From NCBI GenBank assembly GCA_037447655.1, contig JBBHKE010002582.1:1-64000 (forward strand): a stretch of 64,000 nt of DNA. The letters are read 5' to 3'. The DNA is from Zygnema cylindricum (lineage: Eukaryota > Streptophyta > Zygnematophyceae > Zygnematales > Zygnemataceae). This document shows positions 47,586 to 58,889 of this stretch, piece after piece; position 1 is the first letter of the stretch; every line of letters starts with the position of its first letter. Made by a program: the position numbers and the translations under genes. The notes under the pieces are model-generated. The model saw only the letters and a program-made list of their open reading frames with translations, was not told the DNA's origin and made no database searches.

Positions 47586-48410
47586 CTTATGACATGACAG
47601 ATCGGCTGTAGCATCTTTTTAAGTTCAAGTTGTGTGAAGTTGGCTTCTTTCTTCTTACTACTCTTTTCTTTTCTTGGCAATGGAGGAACAAGGTTGGAGA
47701 TGAAAAGGTTGCATAAGATTTCTTTTTTGACATAGGAAAAAGCACATAGAACGAAGCACATTGTAGCCTTTTTTCCACTTTAGTCATAGGTGGTTTAGTT
47801 TTTTTGAAATTTTGGGTTTTTCTTCCTTTTCATTATAGCTTCTTCTCTTCTTCTTGTCATGTCCAATAGGTCTTAGCTTTGCAGCTTGACATTATTCAGT
47901 ATATTGGACCTACCGTAAATTGATTCAATAAAAAACAATACATTACCGTAATACTAAAACAATGCAAAACTATATAAAACAATAAAAAAACAACGGCGTG
48001 TATTTGACATTTACTTTTGGTAAGTATTTTTTTTTCTTGTTAGTGTCTTTTGGCCTAAGGTTTGTCCACTCATCAGTTTAATGCGTCAGTTTATTTTATC
48101 ATTTGATTTATACACACTAAATTTTGTTTACAAATGTGAATCTCAACTGAACTTTGTTTCCATGTGACTCCTGACTGTTAAGTTTCATGAATTTCAGGTG
48201 AAATTGATTCTACATGTGATTGAAGACTAATAGTAAATGGTATGCATCCTAGTAAAATGGATGTTGCAAAATTAATGTTGAAAGCAGTGAATTTGTAACT
48301 TTAACTATTTGTTTCTTTCTATTTTGGTTTTATTTCATGGCCAGAAATTTCCACATTGGAAGATTAAAAAATTCGTACCTTGGATCGATTTCTCACCAAA
48401 AATAGTGAGG

Positions 48411-48665
48411 ATGAATACCATTTCGAGAGCATTCCTAGGTGGTCTCTTGACTGCTTTTGGAATTTTCCGATTATTCCGCAAAGATAAAGAGGCTATCTTG
48501 GCGATTGGTGGAGGAATTTTCCTTTATTTGCAATCAGAGGTTTTTGAGATATTGCAAGTAGACAATGCCAGAGTGGAAAATGAGTTAAAAAAAGTTCGGG
48601 CTAGTGTGAGAAAATTCGGGCTAGAGTTGAAGAAAAATCGACAAAGTGAGGAGAGGAGGGTGTAA
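48411..48665 (+). CDS. small predicted two-helix membrane protein, array copy 4
   Basis: Unrecognised family, and the best preserved member: 84 residues from the conserved ATG. A first hydrophobic stretch (FLGGLLTAFGIFRLF) is followed by RKDKEA, a second hydrophobic stretch (ILAIGGGIFLYL) and a long charged, probably helical tail of about 45 residues rich in Lys, Arg and Glu (ending SEERRV). The tail is far longer than in copy 3. The same frame is open upstream to about 48309 but without an ATG. The segment WKIKKFVPWIDFSPK is the shared upstream block, and a CAG at 48342-48344 could be a splice acceptor. A TA microsatellite follows 60 bases after the stop. Confidence 0.5.
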   Translation: MNTISRAFLGGLLTAFGIFRLFRKDKEAILAIGGGIFLYLQSEVFEILQVDNARVENELKKVRASVRKFGLELKKNRQSEERRV

Positions 48666-48734
48666 ATAGAGGAGATTATTATGTATTGGTTCCATTTGGT
48701 TTTGGAGGAGGTTATCCAACATTCACTACAAAAA

Positions 48735-48783
48735 AAATATATATATATATATATTATATATATTATATATATTATATATATTA

Positions 48784-48825
<42 letters not shown>
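48735..48825. repeat. TA microsatellite
   Basis: An almost uninterrupted run of TA dinucleotides with TATTATATATATT interruptions of regular spacing. Both-strand reading frames full of Ile and Tyr come from this repeat. Confidence 0.95.
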
Positions 48826-48827
<2 letters not shown>

Positions 48828-48960
48828 TTTTTTATGCGTTGATTTTATGGTTTCTTTACCAGTTTTTATATCTGCTATCTGCATAATGAAACTATATTTT
48901 CGGTTACATGATATTCCGTGTGTATACAAGTTTTTTGTACATAATGGCTATATTTCTACT

Positions 48961-50025
48961 TTAAATATGGCATTGTTTGGTTAACCTTGTTTTATTGTGG
49001 GTAATTTATTGATTTTTCATTGATTTTGGATTTTATGCCGTTTCCATGGAGGAATTCCTAGGCAGTTTTTTTTGTACAATTTTTTTTTTTCAATCATTGG
49101 ATTTTGAAGTTATATGTCATTTTCATTGAACACTTCATTGGCATAATCTTCGTACAGAATTTACCCTCACTAAAAAAAATTGCCTTTAAAAGTCAATGAG
49201 AGCCATCGACCATTGATCGATAAATTAGAAGAAGACACCATTTGTCTTTTGAATGTATAAATTTTTTCATTAATTACAAAAAAAATAAATTAAATAAAAA
49301 ACAATTGAAGTAATGAAGGATAAATTCTTGGCTCAAATAATGTACCCTAGCACTATCCTTTATCCAACTAGTATGTTAATAACATGTCTAATATATGCCG
49401 TGGTCATACAATATAATTATAAAAATATTGCAAATATAACCTTCAAATGTTGCCATATTATAGCAATACAGTCATCCCTTTACTTTTTGTCTCACTTTGC
49501 TTCAAGATGGTAAACCCTGATTCCTTCTTATTGAACCCAGGGAAACATATGCTAAATTTGCGCCCTTTACAACAAATAATATTAATATTAAAAATTAGAC
49601 TCCCTTTGGAATCTCTTTGAGTATTGTAAAAAATGTGAGATGGACCCATATGTTTCTAGACTCATGTGTAATTTCATGTCTTAGCAATAAAGCGAGAGGC
49701 TCGAGGATTGAATTCTGTACAGAGTAAAAAAAAAAATTCTGCGATACTAAATCTTTTCTTTGTATAAGTACGAGATGTTCTAAAGAACCACAAAAAGAAT
49801 ACATATTTAGAAAAAAAAATTGGAAACATGTCGACAACGCCATCGTGGAAATCTCGACTCAAATGAAAACTTTCATCGTCAAAATATTGACGTGATTGTT
49901 GTCGCTCAAACCTTTATATTTTCCGCGAAATCGTCGCCGACGTCCAAAATAGTATTTCAAAACAAAAATTGTTTTTGAAACAAACAGATATTGTTTCGGA
50001 AAATAGTCATTTGTACACCAAAAGT
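48961..50025. other. spacer between the array and the GH16 gene
   Basis: AT-rich DNA. The first part (to about 49200) still resembles the unit tail (CCATGGAGGAATTCCTAGGC). From about 49700 on it should include the 3' untranslated region of the minus-strand GH16 gene. No other gene is seen. Confidence 0.45.
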
Positions 50026-52246
50026 TTAGCCCATGGTTCTTCGTCGCCACGGGGAAACCATAAGATTGCGATATTGGATAAGATGAGGCAAATCTTGATC
50101 GCTCCAAGGACCCGTCCAGCCTCCGTCAATCACAAAACTAGCGTTCCATAGAGAAGCGTAGAGGAACACAGGTTTTACTGGGAATGTGGGAACGGAATTC
50201 TTTTGGACAACTCGTTTGACTTCATCGTCAACCAACCACCTGTCGAACCGTGAGAGGGAAACCGTCAAACGGTCAGCTATTGAAAGGAAAAAGGTAAGGT
50301 TTTAAATTTGTTCATCCTGATGGTTTTCACCACACTTGAGGTAAAACTTCAAAGATTCAAAGAGCTTATGATATCCAGGCTGTTATGAAGAGGTGTCCCA
50401 TATGATAATTGAGAGAGAGGGAGAGAGAAAAAAATAAAAAGGTAAAGAGTAAAACCATGTTGTGTTTGAGAGTGAATATCGTAGAGCCACTGAAGCTGCC
50501 TCCAAACCAAGAGAAAGAGGGAAAGCGGGAAAGAGGGAGAGAGAGAGAGAATCTTACGTGAGTGTAGTATTGGTATAACGAATGGTGTATTTATGGAATG
50601 CTTCCGAACAATCGAAGTCAAGGTTTAGGAACACCTCATTCCCTCCCACTCCGTTCACATAATAATTGGTTTGAACTCCCATTTTGTTGTATCCTAACCA
50701 CTCAAAGTCGATTTCGTCTTGCTCGGGGTACCCTTCCATGGAGGACAGCTGGACAGCCGAATGATTGGGATTACATTGTAAGATTTGGGAGGTTAACATT
50801 GTGGTTGAACATTGTGGACATTGGACGTTAGACATTGGACATTGAAGACATTGGCCATGCGATATGTGACGTTGAATGTTAGACATTGGAAATTAGACAT
50901 CGAGCATTCGAAATTATGCGTTGAACGTTAAGAATTAAACATTAGAAATTTCAAATCGGACATTGGACATTGAATATTAGATATAGAACATTAGACATTT
51001 GAAAATTGGAGCTTCGATGTTCAACATTGGACACTGGAAGTTGGACAATGGAGACATTGGACGTCGAAAACGGTCATAGGAAATTGGAAAGTAGGGTTTA
51101 GACACTATACGTCAAACATTGGATATTAGAACCGATTGTGGGTATTGATCATTAGATGTTAGACATGACAAATGTGACATTGGACATCATGTTAATATCC
51201 TCTTCATTACTGGAATTCAGCATCGGATTGTGAAAGAAAATTGCAGAAAACTATACTGACAATAACAAATGTCCAACTACAATAACAATTACATATGAGG
51301 CTTTTACAATGACAATGTAGAATTGCAATGACAATTTCATATATCTCAGGCGCTTAAAAGTGAACATACTAGAGCAATGAAAAGTGTTGATGGCTTTGAC
51401 CATTACTTAAATGCTTATACGTTTATTTAAGCTTAATATTAAAAAAATTCAAAAGACAGTCAATGTTAATCTAAAATTCTAACTTACATAGAGAGAAGAT
51501 AAAGCTCCACTGGTATTCCCCTCTGAGCATTTAAACTCTCCCGAAAATTCTCCATACTGGTAGTTACGAGTTGTACGAAATCGTCCACCTGTCCATTCTC
51601 TCCCAAACCATAAGTTTGATAAAGAAGACTTTCAACAACTGACAAAAAAAAAAAACATAAACAAAAAGTACTTCGACAACGAAAAAGGAAAAACCTTTCC
51701 CCAATGATTCTTACTAATTACTTCTATCAAATGAAGTATAAATTATTTTCGCTTGTAACTCACCGCATCCCGATTGGTCGAAAGTGATATTTGCCGCGTC
51801 ATTCAAAATCGATATTTTTTCGGCGCAATAATCGATTCCGAGGGGATAAACCGACGAGCTGGAAGTGACAGCTGGCAGAGAGGGAGGAGTAAGAAGAGGA
51901 GATAAACCGCTGACAGCATTAAATGTGGACGTCGCATTAGTGGGTATCACTATAGAAGACGAGGGAGAGGAGAGAGAGAGGTAGAGCTGGAGGAGAGTCC
52001 CAGGATAAGGAGTCGGACAAACCCATTGACGGTTGTCGTACATGTGGAGAACTTTGTTGTCCACTTTCCATCTGAAAACCCATTTGGACCCATGTACATG
52101 TAAGAAGAGATTCATAGGAGGAAAAGGTGACTTAAGGGTTTTGGGAGGTAAAGAGTGTGATGTGATGTGATATGGTGGAGAGGGAGAGAGAGGAAAGCAG
52201 GAAAATAAAATGGACAGAGAGAGAGAGGGAGAGGGAGAGAGAGAGA

Positions 52247-52297
<51 letters not shown>

Positions 52298-52586
52298 GTA
52301 CAAAATGACGTCGGGAGTCCAAAAAATAGTGTAGATGTGGGGCTCGAGAGAGCAGTCATAGTCGAGAGGCACGAGGAGAGTCCATGAATTCACCCCTCCC
52401 AAAATACTGCTAAGCTTCACATAGTGGCGATTGGAGTCCGGAAATTCCATTGTTATGGCCGTAAGGGAGGGAGAGGGAAAGGAATCGGAAGCCAACTGGA
52501 TGAAAAAAGAGAGAGAGGGAGCAGGAGGGAGGGGGAGAGATTTAGGAGGTGAGAGTGGAAGGCAAGCGAGTGAAAGGCTACATTAA

Positions 52587-52642
<56 letters not shown>

Positions 52643-53812
52643 GAAAAAAGAGGGGGAGAGAAGAGACTATCTCACATAAAATGCAGTAGTGAATCCAGCC
52701 GGAGGACAAGTGATATTCGCTGAAAATCTCCCGGAGGAAAAACTTTCCGCTGATTTCACTCGGGCACCTGGAGAGGCGTTCATAGAAATTTTAAGAAAAA
52801 AAAAAAAAACTCACTTTGGGATAAATTTTTCAGTTTTCCAAAGTTCATACATTCCTTTTATCCTACAGAAAAAAACACACAGACACACGCAGACACTTTT
52901 TGATCAATTTCCCCATAGACACATTTGTTTCTCATAAAAAAAAAAAAACATTCGGATTTGAAGAAAGGCCAATCGCATACCTGAGCCTGTGATTGGATCA
53001 AAATTGAGAAAATAATTGTTTCCTTGTTGAATCACATTACTGGGTCCGTAATCCATAATGGCTGTTTCCATGGGTGTCCCTGTTAAAGCATCTTTTATGA
53101 CCACATCTGTAGCCAACGAGTCCAAACAATACATCGTAAAATTTAAATTTTTTATGCCGGTTTCCACCTGGTTTTGTCCTTTATCTGTCGTCTCTGTTGA
53201 AATCTCCTGACCACACACCTGTACTTCCGTTAAAGCCCAACTTATTTTATTTCTCGCCTTCGCCACATTCCCCGTCTCCGAATTTTTTTCGGCTTTTGCG
53301 AGCATTTGAATCGTATCTCGCAAACTTTTGCGACAAATCGTCACGGAGTTCGCTAATTTTTGCGCCTCCGCAAGACTTGCGGAAATCTCATCAAAAACTG
53401 CCGAAAGATCTGACGCTGTTCGACAGTTCCAGAGCATTGAGTCCTCTGACGTGGATTTAGCTAATGGGATACTGCCACGTGGCAATGCTGACGTGGCATA
53501 TGATGTGGCACCGGCCAACGTCGATGCGCTACCCGTGTTTATCTGATTTGGGTTCCGATAGGTACTGCCACGTGGCGCAACTCCGTCGGTCCATTTGGGA
53601 TCGTGCGATCGAAAGCGGTTCATAGTGCTGGCAATGGCTAGTGCCACGTCAGCACTTGAGGCATGCTTGTTGGGTCGGAAGGAGGAGAGTTGGGGAGGAA
53701 GTTCCCACCAATTGTGGTTCGGGGGAAATGTAGTGTTTTGGAGTTGGGTAGAGGAGGAGAGGGAAAGGAATGTAGCGGAGAGAGAGAGAAAGAGGGCTAG
53801 AGAGGGAATCAT
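50026..53812 (-). CDS. secreted PMEI-like plus tandem GH16 protein
   Basis: Exons read on minus: 53812-52981, 52767-52676, 52495-52302, 52071-51764, 51588-51488, 50748-50558, 50239-50026. All introns are GT-AG and the frame joins to 643 codons. Residues 1-22 look like a signal peptide, so it should act in the wall. Residues 126-240 resemble a plant invertase/pectin methylesterase inhibitor fold, with Cys130, Cys160, Cys200 and Cys229 (a 40-residue spacing between the middle pair). Residues 243-430 form a first GH16 module with the GRFSANITCP...AFY and HIYTIFWTPD...VD blocks, but the active-site region reads TAITMEFP in place of DEIDFEFLG. Residues 476-643 form a second GH16 module with YGEF, QDEIDFEWLG (Glu521, Asp523, Glu525), VQTNYY, FHKYTIRY, WLVDD and YASLWNAS. 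GH16 enzymes cut or transfer beta-glucans or xyloglucan. The C-terminal module is XTH-like, but the substrate is unknown. I know no family with this full architecture. Confidence 0.85.
50790..51195. repeat. ACATTGGACATTG minisatellite in GH16 intron 5
   Basis: About 400 bases of degenerate ACATTGGACATTGGA phrases fill the end of intron 5 of the minus-strand GH16 gene. The plus-strand paralogue has the same kind of repeat (TCCAATGTCC, coding-strand sense) in the same intron at 60365-60545. Confidence 0.8.
52205..52296. repeat. GA/CT microsatellite in GH16 intron 3
   Basis: Nearly pure GA repeat on plus, CT on the coding strand, beginning right at the GTACGTCTCTCTC donor of exon 3. It is responsible for the long Ser/Leu reading frames on minus and Glu/Arg frames on plus. 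Confidence 0.95.
52580..52650. repeat. GA/CT microsatellite in GH16 intron 2
   Basis: About 25 GA dinucleotides on plus, with CT on the coding strand, roughly 25 bases after the exon 2 donor. Confidence 0.95.
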
Positions 53813-56800
53813 TTGTAAAGGGAGAAGGAGAAATAGGAGGAGAGAAGATTTTGGTGGAGAATAAGGGAGGGAATTGACGGGATTTTTATTATTTTAGGAA
53901 AAGATGGTGGTAAAAAGAAAAAAGGAAATCGGTAAGGAAGATATTTAGCCGGGGAAAATATGCCGGCAAAATGGCCGGTTGGGAAAAACTGACGTCTGGA
54001 AATGGTGAACAGATTATGAATCGTTACTCGGGGGAAATTTGACGGTGGGAATTCTTAACGGGCGGAACTTGTCGCTTATGTGAACAGGAACCATGTGACG
54101 TGACAGTGACAGATTAAGAAGGAGATATGGCGGTGGGAATTTTTAAGCCGGCCGAGAACTTTTTCCAAACTACAGTACAGTACAAGAATTACGACGGTAA
54201 GAAAAAAAGACGGTGAAAATGTGACGGCGGGAAAAGACGACGGTTAAAAAATGGCGCGATATCGAGAGAGACAAAGGATGGAAAAGCTCAAAAGGTAATT
54301 TGCTAAAAGGTTTTTGTTTTTCGTCGCAATTTGTATGCGACGAGGATGGGACAGCCGGCAGCCGTACGATTGTCAGGTGAAAAAGACAGAGGCCAGAAAA
54401 CGACAGAATAAGAAACTGTAGAAATGATGACTGTACAAATAAAGATCTCAGGACAAATTTGAAAGTACGGAGAGCGGAATCGGCAGTATTTGTCGCGGGA
54501 GTAGTACTCGGCCAAGTTCGGTTCGGTTCGTTTCCAGTGACACGAACTGTGAACCGAATTCGACCTTTAAGTTCGTCGAACCGAACAGTTAAAATTCGTT
54601 TCACCGTCGAAATCCCTCAGATTTAGAAATCTCAATATGACGTTTTGCAAGATTTAGCTTAGCATTTAGTATATTAGTAGGTTTAATACAATGTACTTTT
54701 GTACTCTATCTCTAGAGTGTTACCGTACATTTTAGCATAAAGGTCGAATCGAACCGTTTTTAAATGATCGAACTTCTAGTATTCGGTTCGGTTCGATCTC
54801 GTTCGAAAAAACGCCTACTGCTAGAATACCGTTCGATCCTCGGGAGTGAAAAAGGCAAAAAGTGTGCTACTATGCAGTACTGTAGCTCCTTCTTAACATT
54901 AATTTTTAAAATTTTGTCATTCCATAAACGACAAACGATGTGACATTTTAGCTATATAGCATAAAAGTATAAAACATTAAAAATTTTTATTTTGTGCGAT
55001 AAGCCCAAGGTCCTGGGTGGAGAAGCTGCTCCAATCGGCTTTCAGTTTTGTACGGTACTGTACAGTATTTGTCGGTGGAATTTGCTGCACCGACATTTTA
55101 TCCAGTTTGTCGTTAGGTCCTTGAAGAGATTCTAATATTCGATTGGCTTTGTCGGCCGCGGAAAGCCCTTAAAGATCGTGACACGTGTGACGCACTACCG
55201 GTCAATTTTACGTTTGGTCTGTTGTAGACTCCGAGGGATTTTTGAGTTCAAGCCGTACGGAAAAGATTTGGAGAGCCGCAAGGCAGAAGAAGACAAAATG
55301 TTTCAGCGGTTTAGATTCTGCCGTTGTTTTCTGGTCGAATGGCGTTTCACCGTTACAAATGTCACCGATGAGTCAGCTAGTTTCTAAAAATAAAACTAGT
55401 GTTTCTTCTGCTTCTTTTTCTATTTTTAGAGATGCGGACAAATTTCTGGTTTCCTTACTTAAAAGTGCTGATATAATGGTTATTATTATTAACGACACTT
55501 ATAAAAAATTTCCAGGAAAACTTTTCAAGTGCCACGTGGGTGCCTCTCCTTCACAAAAAAAATCACAAATTCTGAGAGAAATTTGCATGAAATTAAAAAA
55601 AAAAACATCAGATGTGATCAATACTACAATATTAAAAGTGAGCTATGAGTGCAATGATCAAATGTACGGTATCCCTTGTCGCGACATAACTGCCTGGAAG
55701 TTACAAAATTAAGAGACACCGGATCACGCTTCCGAAACACGGTCAGCATTTTCAGTATTCATAATGCGACAAAGATACCGTACGAAAGGGCTGGCTTCCA
55801 TGGAACGATTTTAAATTTATGTTTCGTTTTTTTTGAAAAATGCGATCGGGCGCAAGGATTTACCTGCCGAAGCTCAATGATTGGGATAGCCGCGGAAATC
55901 GGGAGAACCTTTTATTTTGCTACACGTGTTTCATACGGAAAAAAGAAGTAGCATACGCTGAAGTTGCGCGGGATTTTTTTTTGAAATGTCTTGTAGTTGG
56001 AAAAAAAAAAAAAACAATTTGATTCGCCCAAGTTTAGGGTTTCGTGCCAGAAAATGGATGAGCCGCATCAAAAGAGCGGAAAAAAACTTATGTAAATGTT
56101 GCATTTTGGAAACCGCACGTGTCAATTGGAAGAAAGGTACGTCGGATTTTCGGGCTAGATCAATCCACACTATATATTGTATAATGATCAAAAAATATTC
56201 GCATTAGTTTTTCGAACAATATTGAGATTTGTGGAACGTATATCAAATTTTTTAAGTCTAAAACGTATCTGTAAAAAATTCCAAAACTGACCGCAAAAAA
56301 ACGGTTTTCTTATTAAAACTTCACTGGATTCGAAAAATCCAAAGTTTCAAAATTGTCGATCAGTCGACCAAATACTGTTCGACGGATACGACAAAATTGG
56401 AAAAGATACTCCGAGAGTCTTCAAATTCTTTAAAAAATCCAAATCTTTAATTTACACCCACACGTGCCAAACGCTGACTTTAACTTTTTCAACGGTCAAA
56501 CGTGGCAGCATTTCCATAGTGCGGTACAACAGGAAATATACTTAATGACTTTTGTCGTATATGTGGCACTGTACTCGCATCACCTTATCTCATTTAATGG
56601 GACTCGTGTCAGATATATTCCCCTTCATTAATGTAGAAAAATACAATCTTAACTAGCCTTCTGACCGTACAAATGTGCTCCCACTCCCACATTTCTCGAA
56701 CAGCGCCTTCCCTCCCTCTCTCTCTCTCCTTACTCCGTACAGTCATTCTGTCTCCGTACAGTCATCATTCATTGCTTCATTTCGTACAGTAATGTAATTA

Positions 56801-57061
56801 ATTCCCGCCATTTTTTTTTCTGCCCGTTTAATTTCCCGGTTGCCGTACATTTGCCGTACAGATACCGTACATTTTTCGTACACATTGTCGACATTTTTTT
56901 TCCAAGAATCACGAAAAAATCTCAAAATCTGCCTAAATTTATCCTTTTTTCCCGCAATTCCATACATTTTTTTTCAAATTTTCCCGCCAAAACTTCCAAC
57001 GCTCATTCCGTACAGCTTAACTTTTCTAACTTATTATATACAAACAAAACAGCCTCAAAAT
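53813..57061. promoter_or_regulatory. shared upstream region of the divergent GH16 pair
   Basis: About 3.2 kb lie between the two opposite start codons and should hold both promoters. At 54520-54830 short TTCGGTTCGGTTCG phrases occur in both orientations, probably repeat debris. The frame at 55242-55712 (156 codons) has no recognisable domain and its codon content is like noise, so I do not call it a gene. From 56650 on, many TCCGTACAGTCA-like words precede the plus-strand start. I cannot place TATA boxes with confidence. Confidence 0.4.
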
Positions 57062-58394
57062 ATGACTTCCCTCCTCCTTCCCCTCTCTCTCGCTCTTCTC
57101 CTCTCACTTCCCCTCCTCTCCCTCTCCACCATTCTGCCACCCGTCTCTCTCGACCTCCCATGGTGGGCCCTCCCCTCTCCCCTCTCCTCCCTCCACCCCA
57201 AACCAAACTCCTCAAGTGCTGATGTGGCACTTGCAGCAGCCAGTACCATTTCCCGATTCCGTCCCTCTTCCTCCTTCCCCTCCCCAGCCAATCCTCAGCT
57301 GCCACGTGGACAAAAAAACCCACATACCCAATCAAACGCCTTAGTTTCCCCTAACGTGACACCTCCGCCACGTGTCCCTTCCCCATTGGCTGACGTCACT
57401 TCCCCGCCGTCGCCAACTGTCGCTCCGCCGTCGGCCGAAACGAACGGAACCGTACTGGGGAACTCCGTACTGGATCCGCTGACGTGGCAGTGTGAGAGTG
57501 GTTTAGATATTTTCTTTTTGTTCAACGAAACGTCGAAAAATATCGCGGCTGCCCAAGCTCGAAAAAGTCCGTTGAGAGGTTTAAAAATTTGCCGCCGGAG
57601 TTTAAAGACCGCGGCGAAGATTTTGAAAAATGTTAAAAACTTTTTGGATTCTGGGAATATGCCAAAAGCGAGAAATAAAATCCGCTGGACTTTGTCCGCG
57701 GTTCAGCGATGCGGTCAGGTGGTTTCAACAGAGATCAATTCAGCCCAGGAGATTTCAACAGAGAAGATTTCAAAAGTGGAGAGTCTAAGAGTGGAGAGAT
57801 TAAATTTGGGGAAATTGCATGTGGAAAATGCGGGAAGTAATTTGACTTCTATGTTACAATGTTTGGAAGATCTTGCGACGAATGTCGCCGTAAGTGATGC
57901 GTTGACGGGAGTTCCGTTGACTTCAGTTTTTACGGATTACGGAGCGGGAAATGTCTTACAACAAGGAAACAGTTTCACTCTCAGTTATAATCTAAGCACA
58001 GGAGAAGGTAAGGGGGGGAATTAAGTATGAGTGGAAATTAAGTCAATGGGGAATAGGGATATGGATTTTGTCTTTTTACGGAGATTAAGGTGGGTTATTT
58101 TGTTGGGTTTTTCACTTTTTTGTTATTTTTTCGTTTTTTTATGGGTATTTGTAGGCGTATAGGTTTTTCTCTTAATACTTCCAAAAAATTTCAGGGTCTT
58201 TCTGCTGTTGTTTTTTTTTGTTTTCTTGTATTTTACGTTTTCATGAAGTTTGGATTCATGGACGATAATTTTTTAGTTTTTTTTTTTTCTTTCCAGGTGC
58301 GAGAACTAAATCAGTGGACAGTTTTTCCTCGGGATAATTTTCAGCAAATATAACTTGTCCTCCGGCTGGGTTCACCACTGCTTTCTACGTAAGA

Positions 58395-58625
58395 TTCTCT
58401 CTCTCTCTCTCTCTCTCCCTCGCTCTTTCTCCTTCACTTTCCCTCTCTCCCGCTATCTTTCCTTCTCTATCTTTCACTTTCTTCCTCTCTCACTCTCTCT
58501 CTCGCTCTCACTCCTTCAGTTTCTGTTTTAACATTCTATTCTGGAAAGATTTTGTTGTCCTTGATTTCTGCCTCTCACTTACTCGCACTCTCCTCTCTCT
58601 CTCTCTCTCTCTCCCCCGCACTCTT
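58395..58625. repeat. CT-rich microsatellite, GH16 paralogue intron 2
   Basis: Starts right after the exon 2 donor (GTAAGATTCTCTCTC) and runs with interruptions to about 58620. It matches in position the CT tract in intron 2 of the minus-strand gene. Confidence 0.9.
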
Positions 58626-58889
58626 CCACAAATGACTTTAGATCTTGACCTCTAACACTATCTCTCTCCCTCCTCCCTCTTCCCCTCATAACCCAGTTGG
58701 CTACCGACTCCTCCTCTCTCTCCCCCTCCGCCATAACAATGGAGTTTCCGGCCTCCAATCGCCGCTATGTGAAGCTCGGCACTATTGTGAGTGGGCGGCC
58801 CGGATGGACTCTCCTCGTGCCTCTCAATACCGATTGCAATCTCGAGGCTCACATCTACAGTATTTAATGGACCCCCGATGTCATTTTGT

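Larger units (their letters stand above)
34530..48960 (+). repeat. four-copy tandem segmental duplication
   Basis: Four units (about 34530-39390, 39391-43755, 43756-47410, 47411-48960) repeat the same landmarks in order. These are CACACGTGTAA (first three units), a GTAC-ended MITE, CATGTCCAAGAGGTCTTAG, CGCGGTGTATTTGACATT, CTTTTGGCCTAAGGTTTGTCC, a small membrane-protein gene, TACAATGGCTATATTTC, ATACTATTGGAG with GCTGCCACATCAGGAGC, and GATCCAACGGTTCATCC. The fourth unit stops shortly after the gene. Units 2 and 3 are the closest: 39390-39920 and 43760-44277 are nearly identical. Confidence 0.85.

Noticed and set aside
51714-52322. 202-codon Ser/Leu-rich frame on minus
   Set aside because: It reads through the CT microsatellite of intron 3 into exon 4 of the GH16 gene, crossing a good acceptor. 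Only the exon 4 part is real.
55242-55712. 156-codon frame between the GH16 genes
   Set aside because: No recognised motif, no helpful splice context and ordinary AT-rich composition; not enough to call a gene.
58335-58867. Reassigned TAA codon rather than pseudogene
   Set aside because: The receptor gene ends with TAA in this window, and the two TAA codons align with Arg and Phe in the partner, not with a single amino acid such as Gln.
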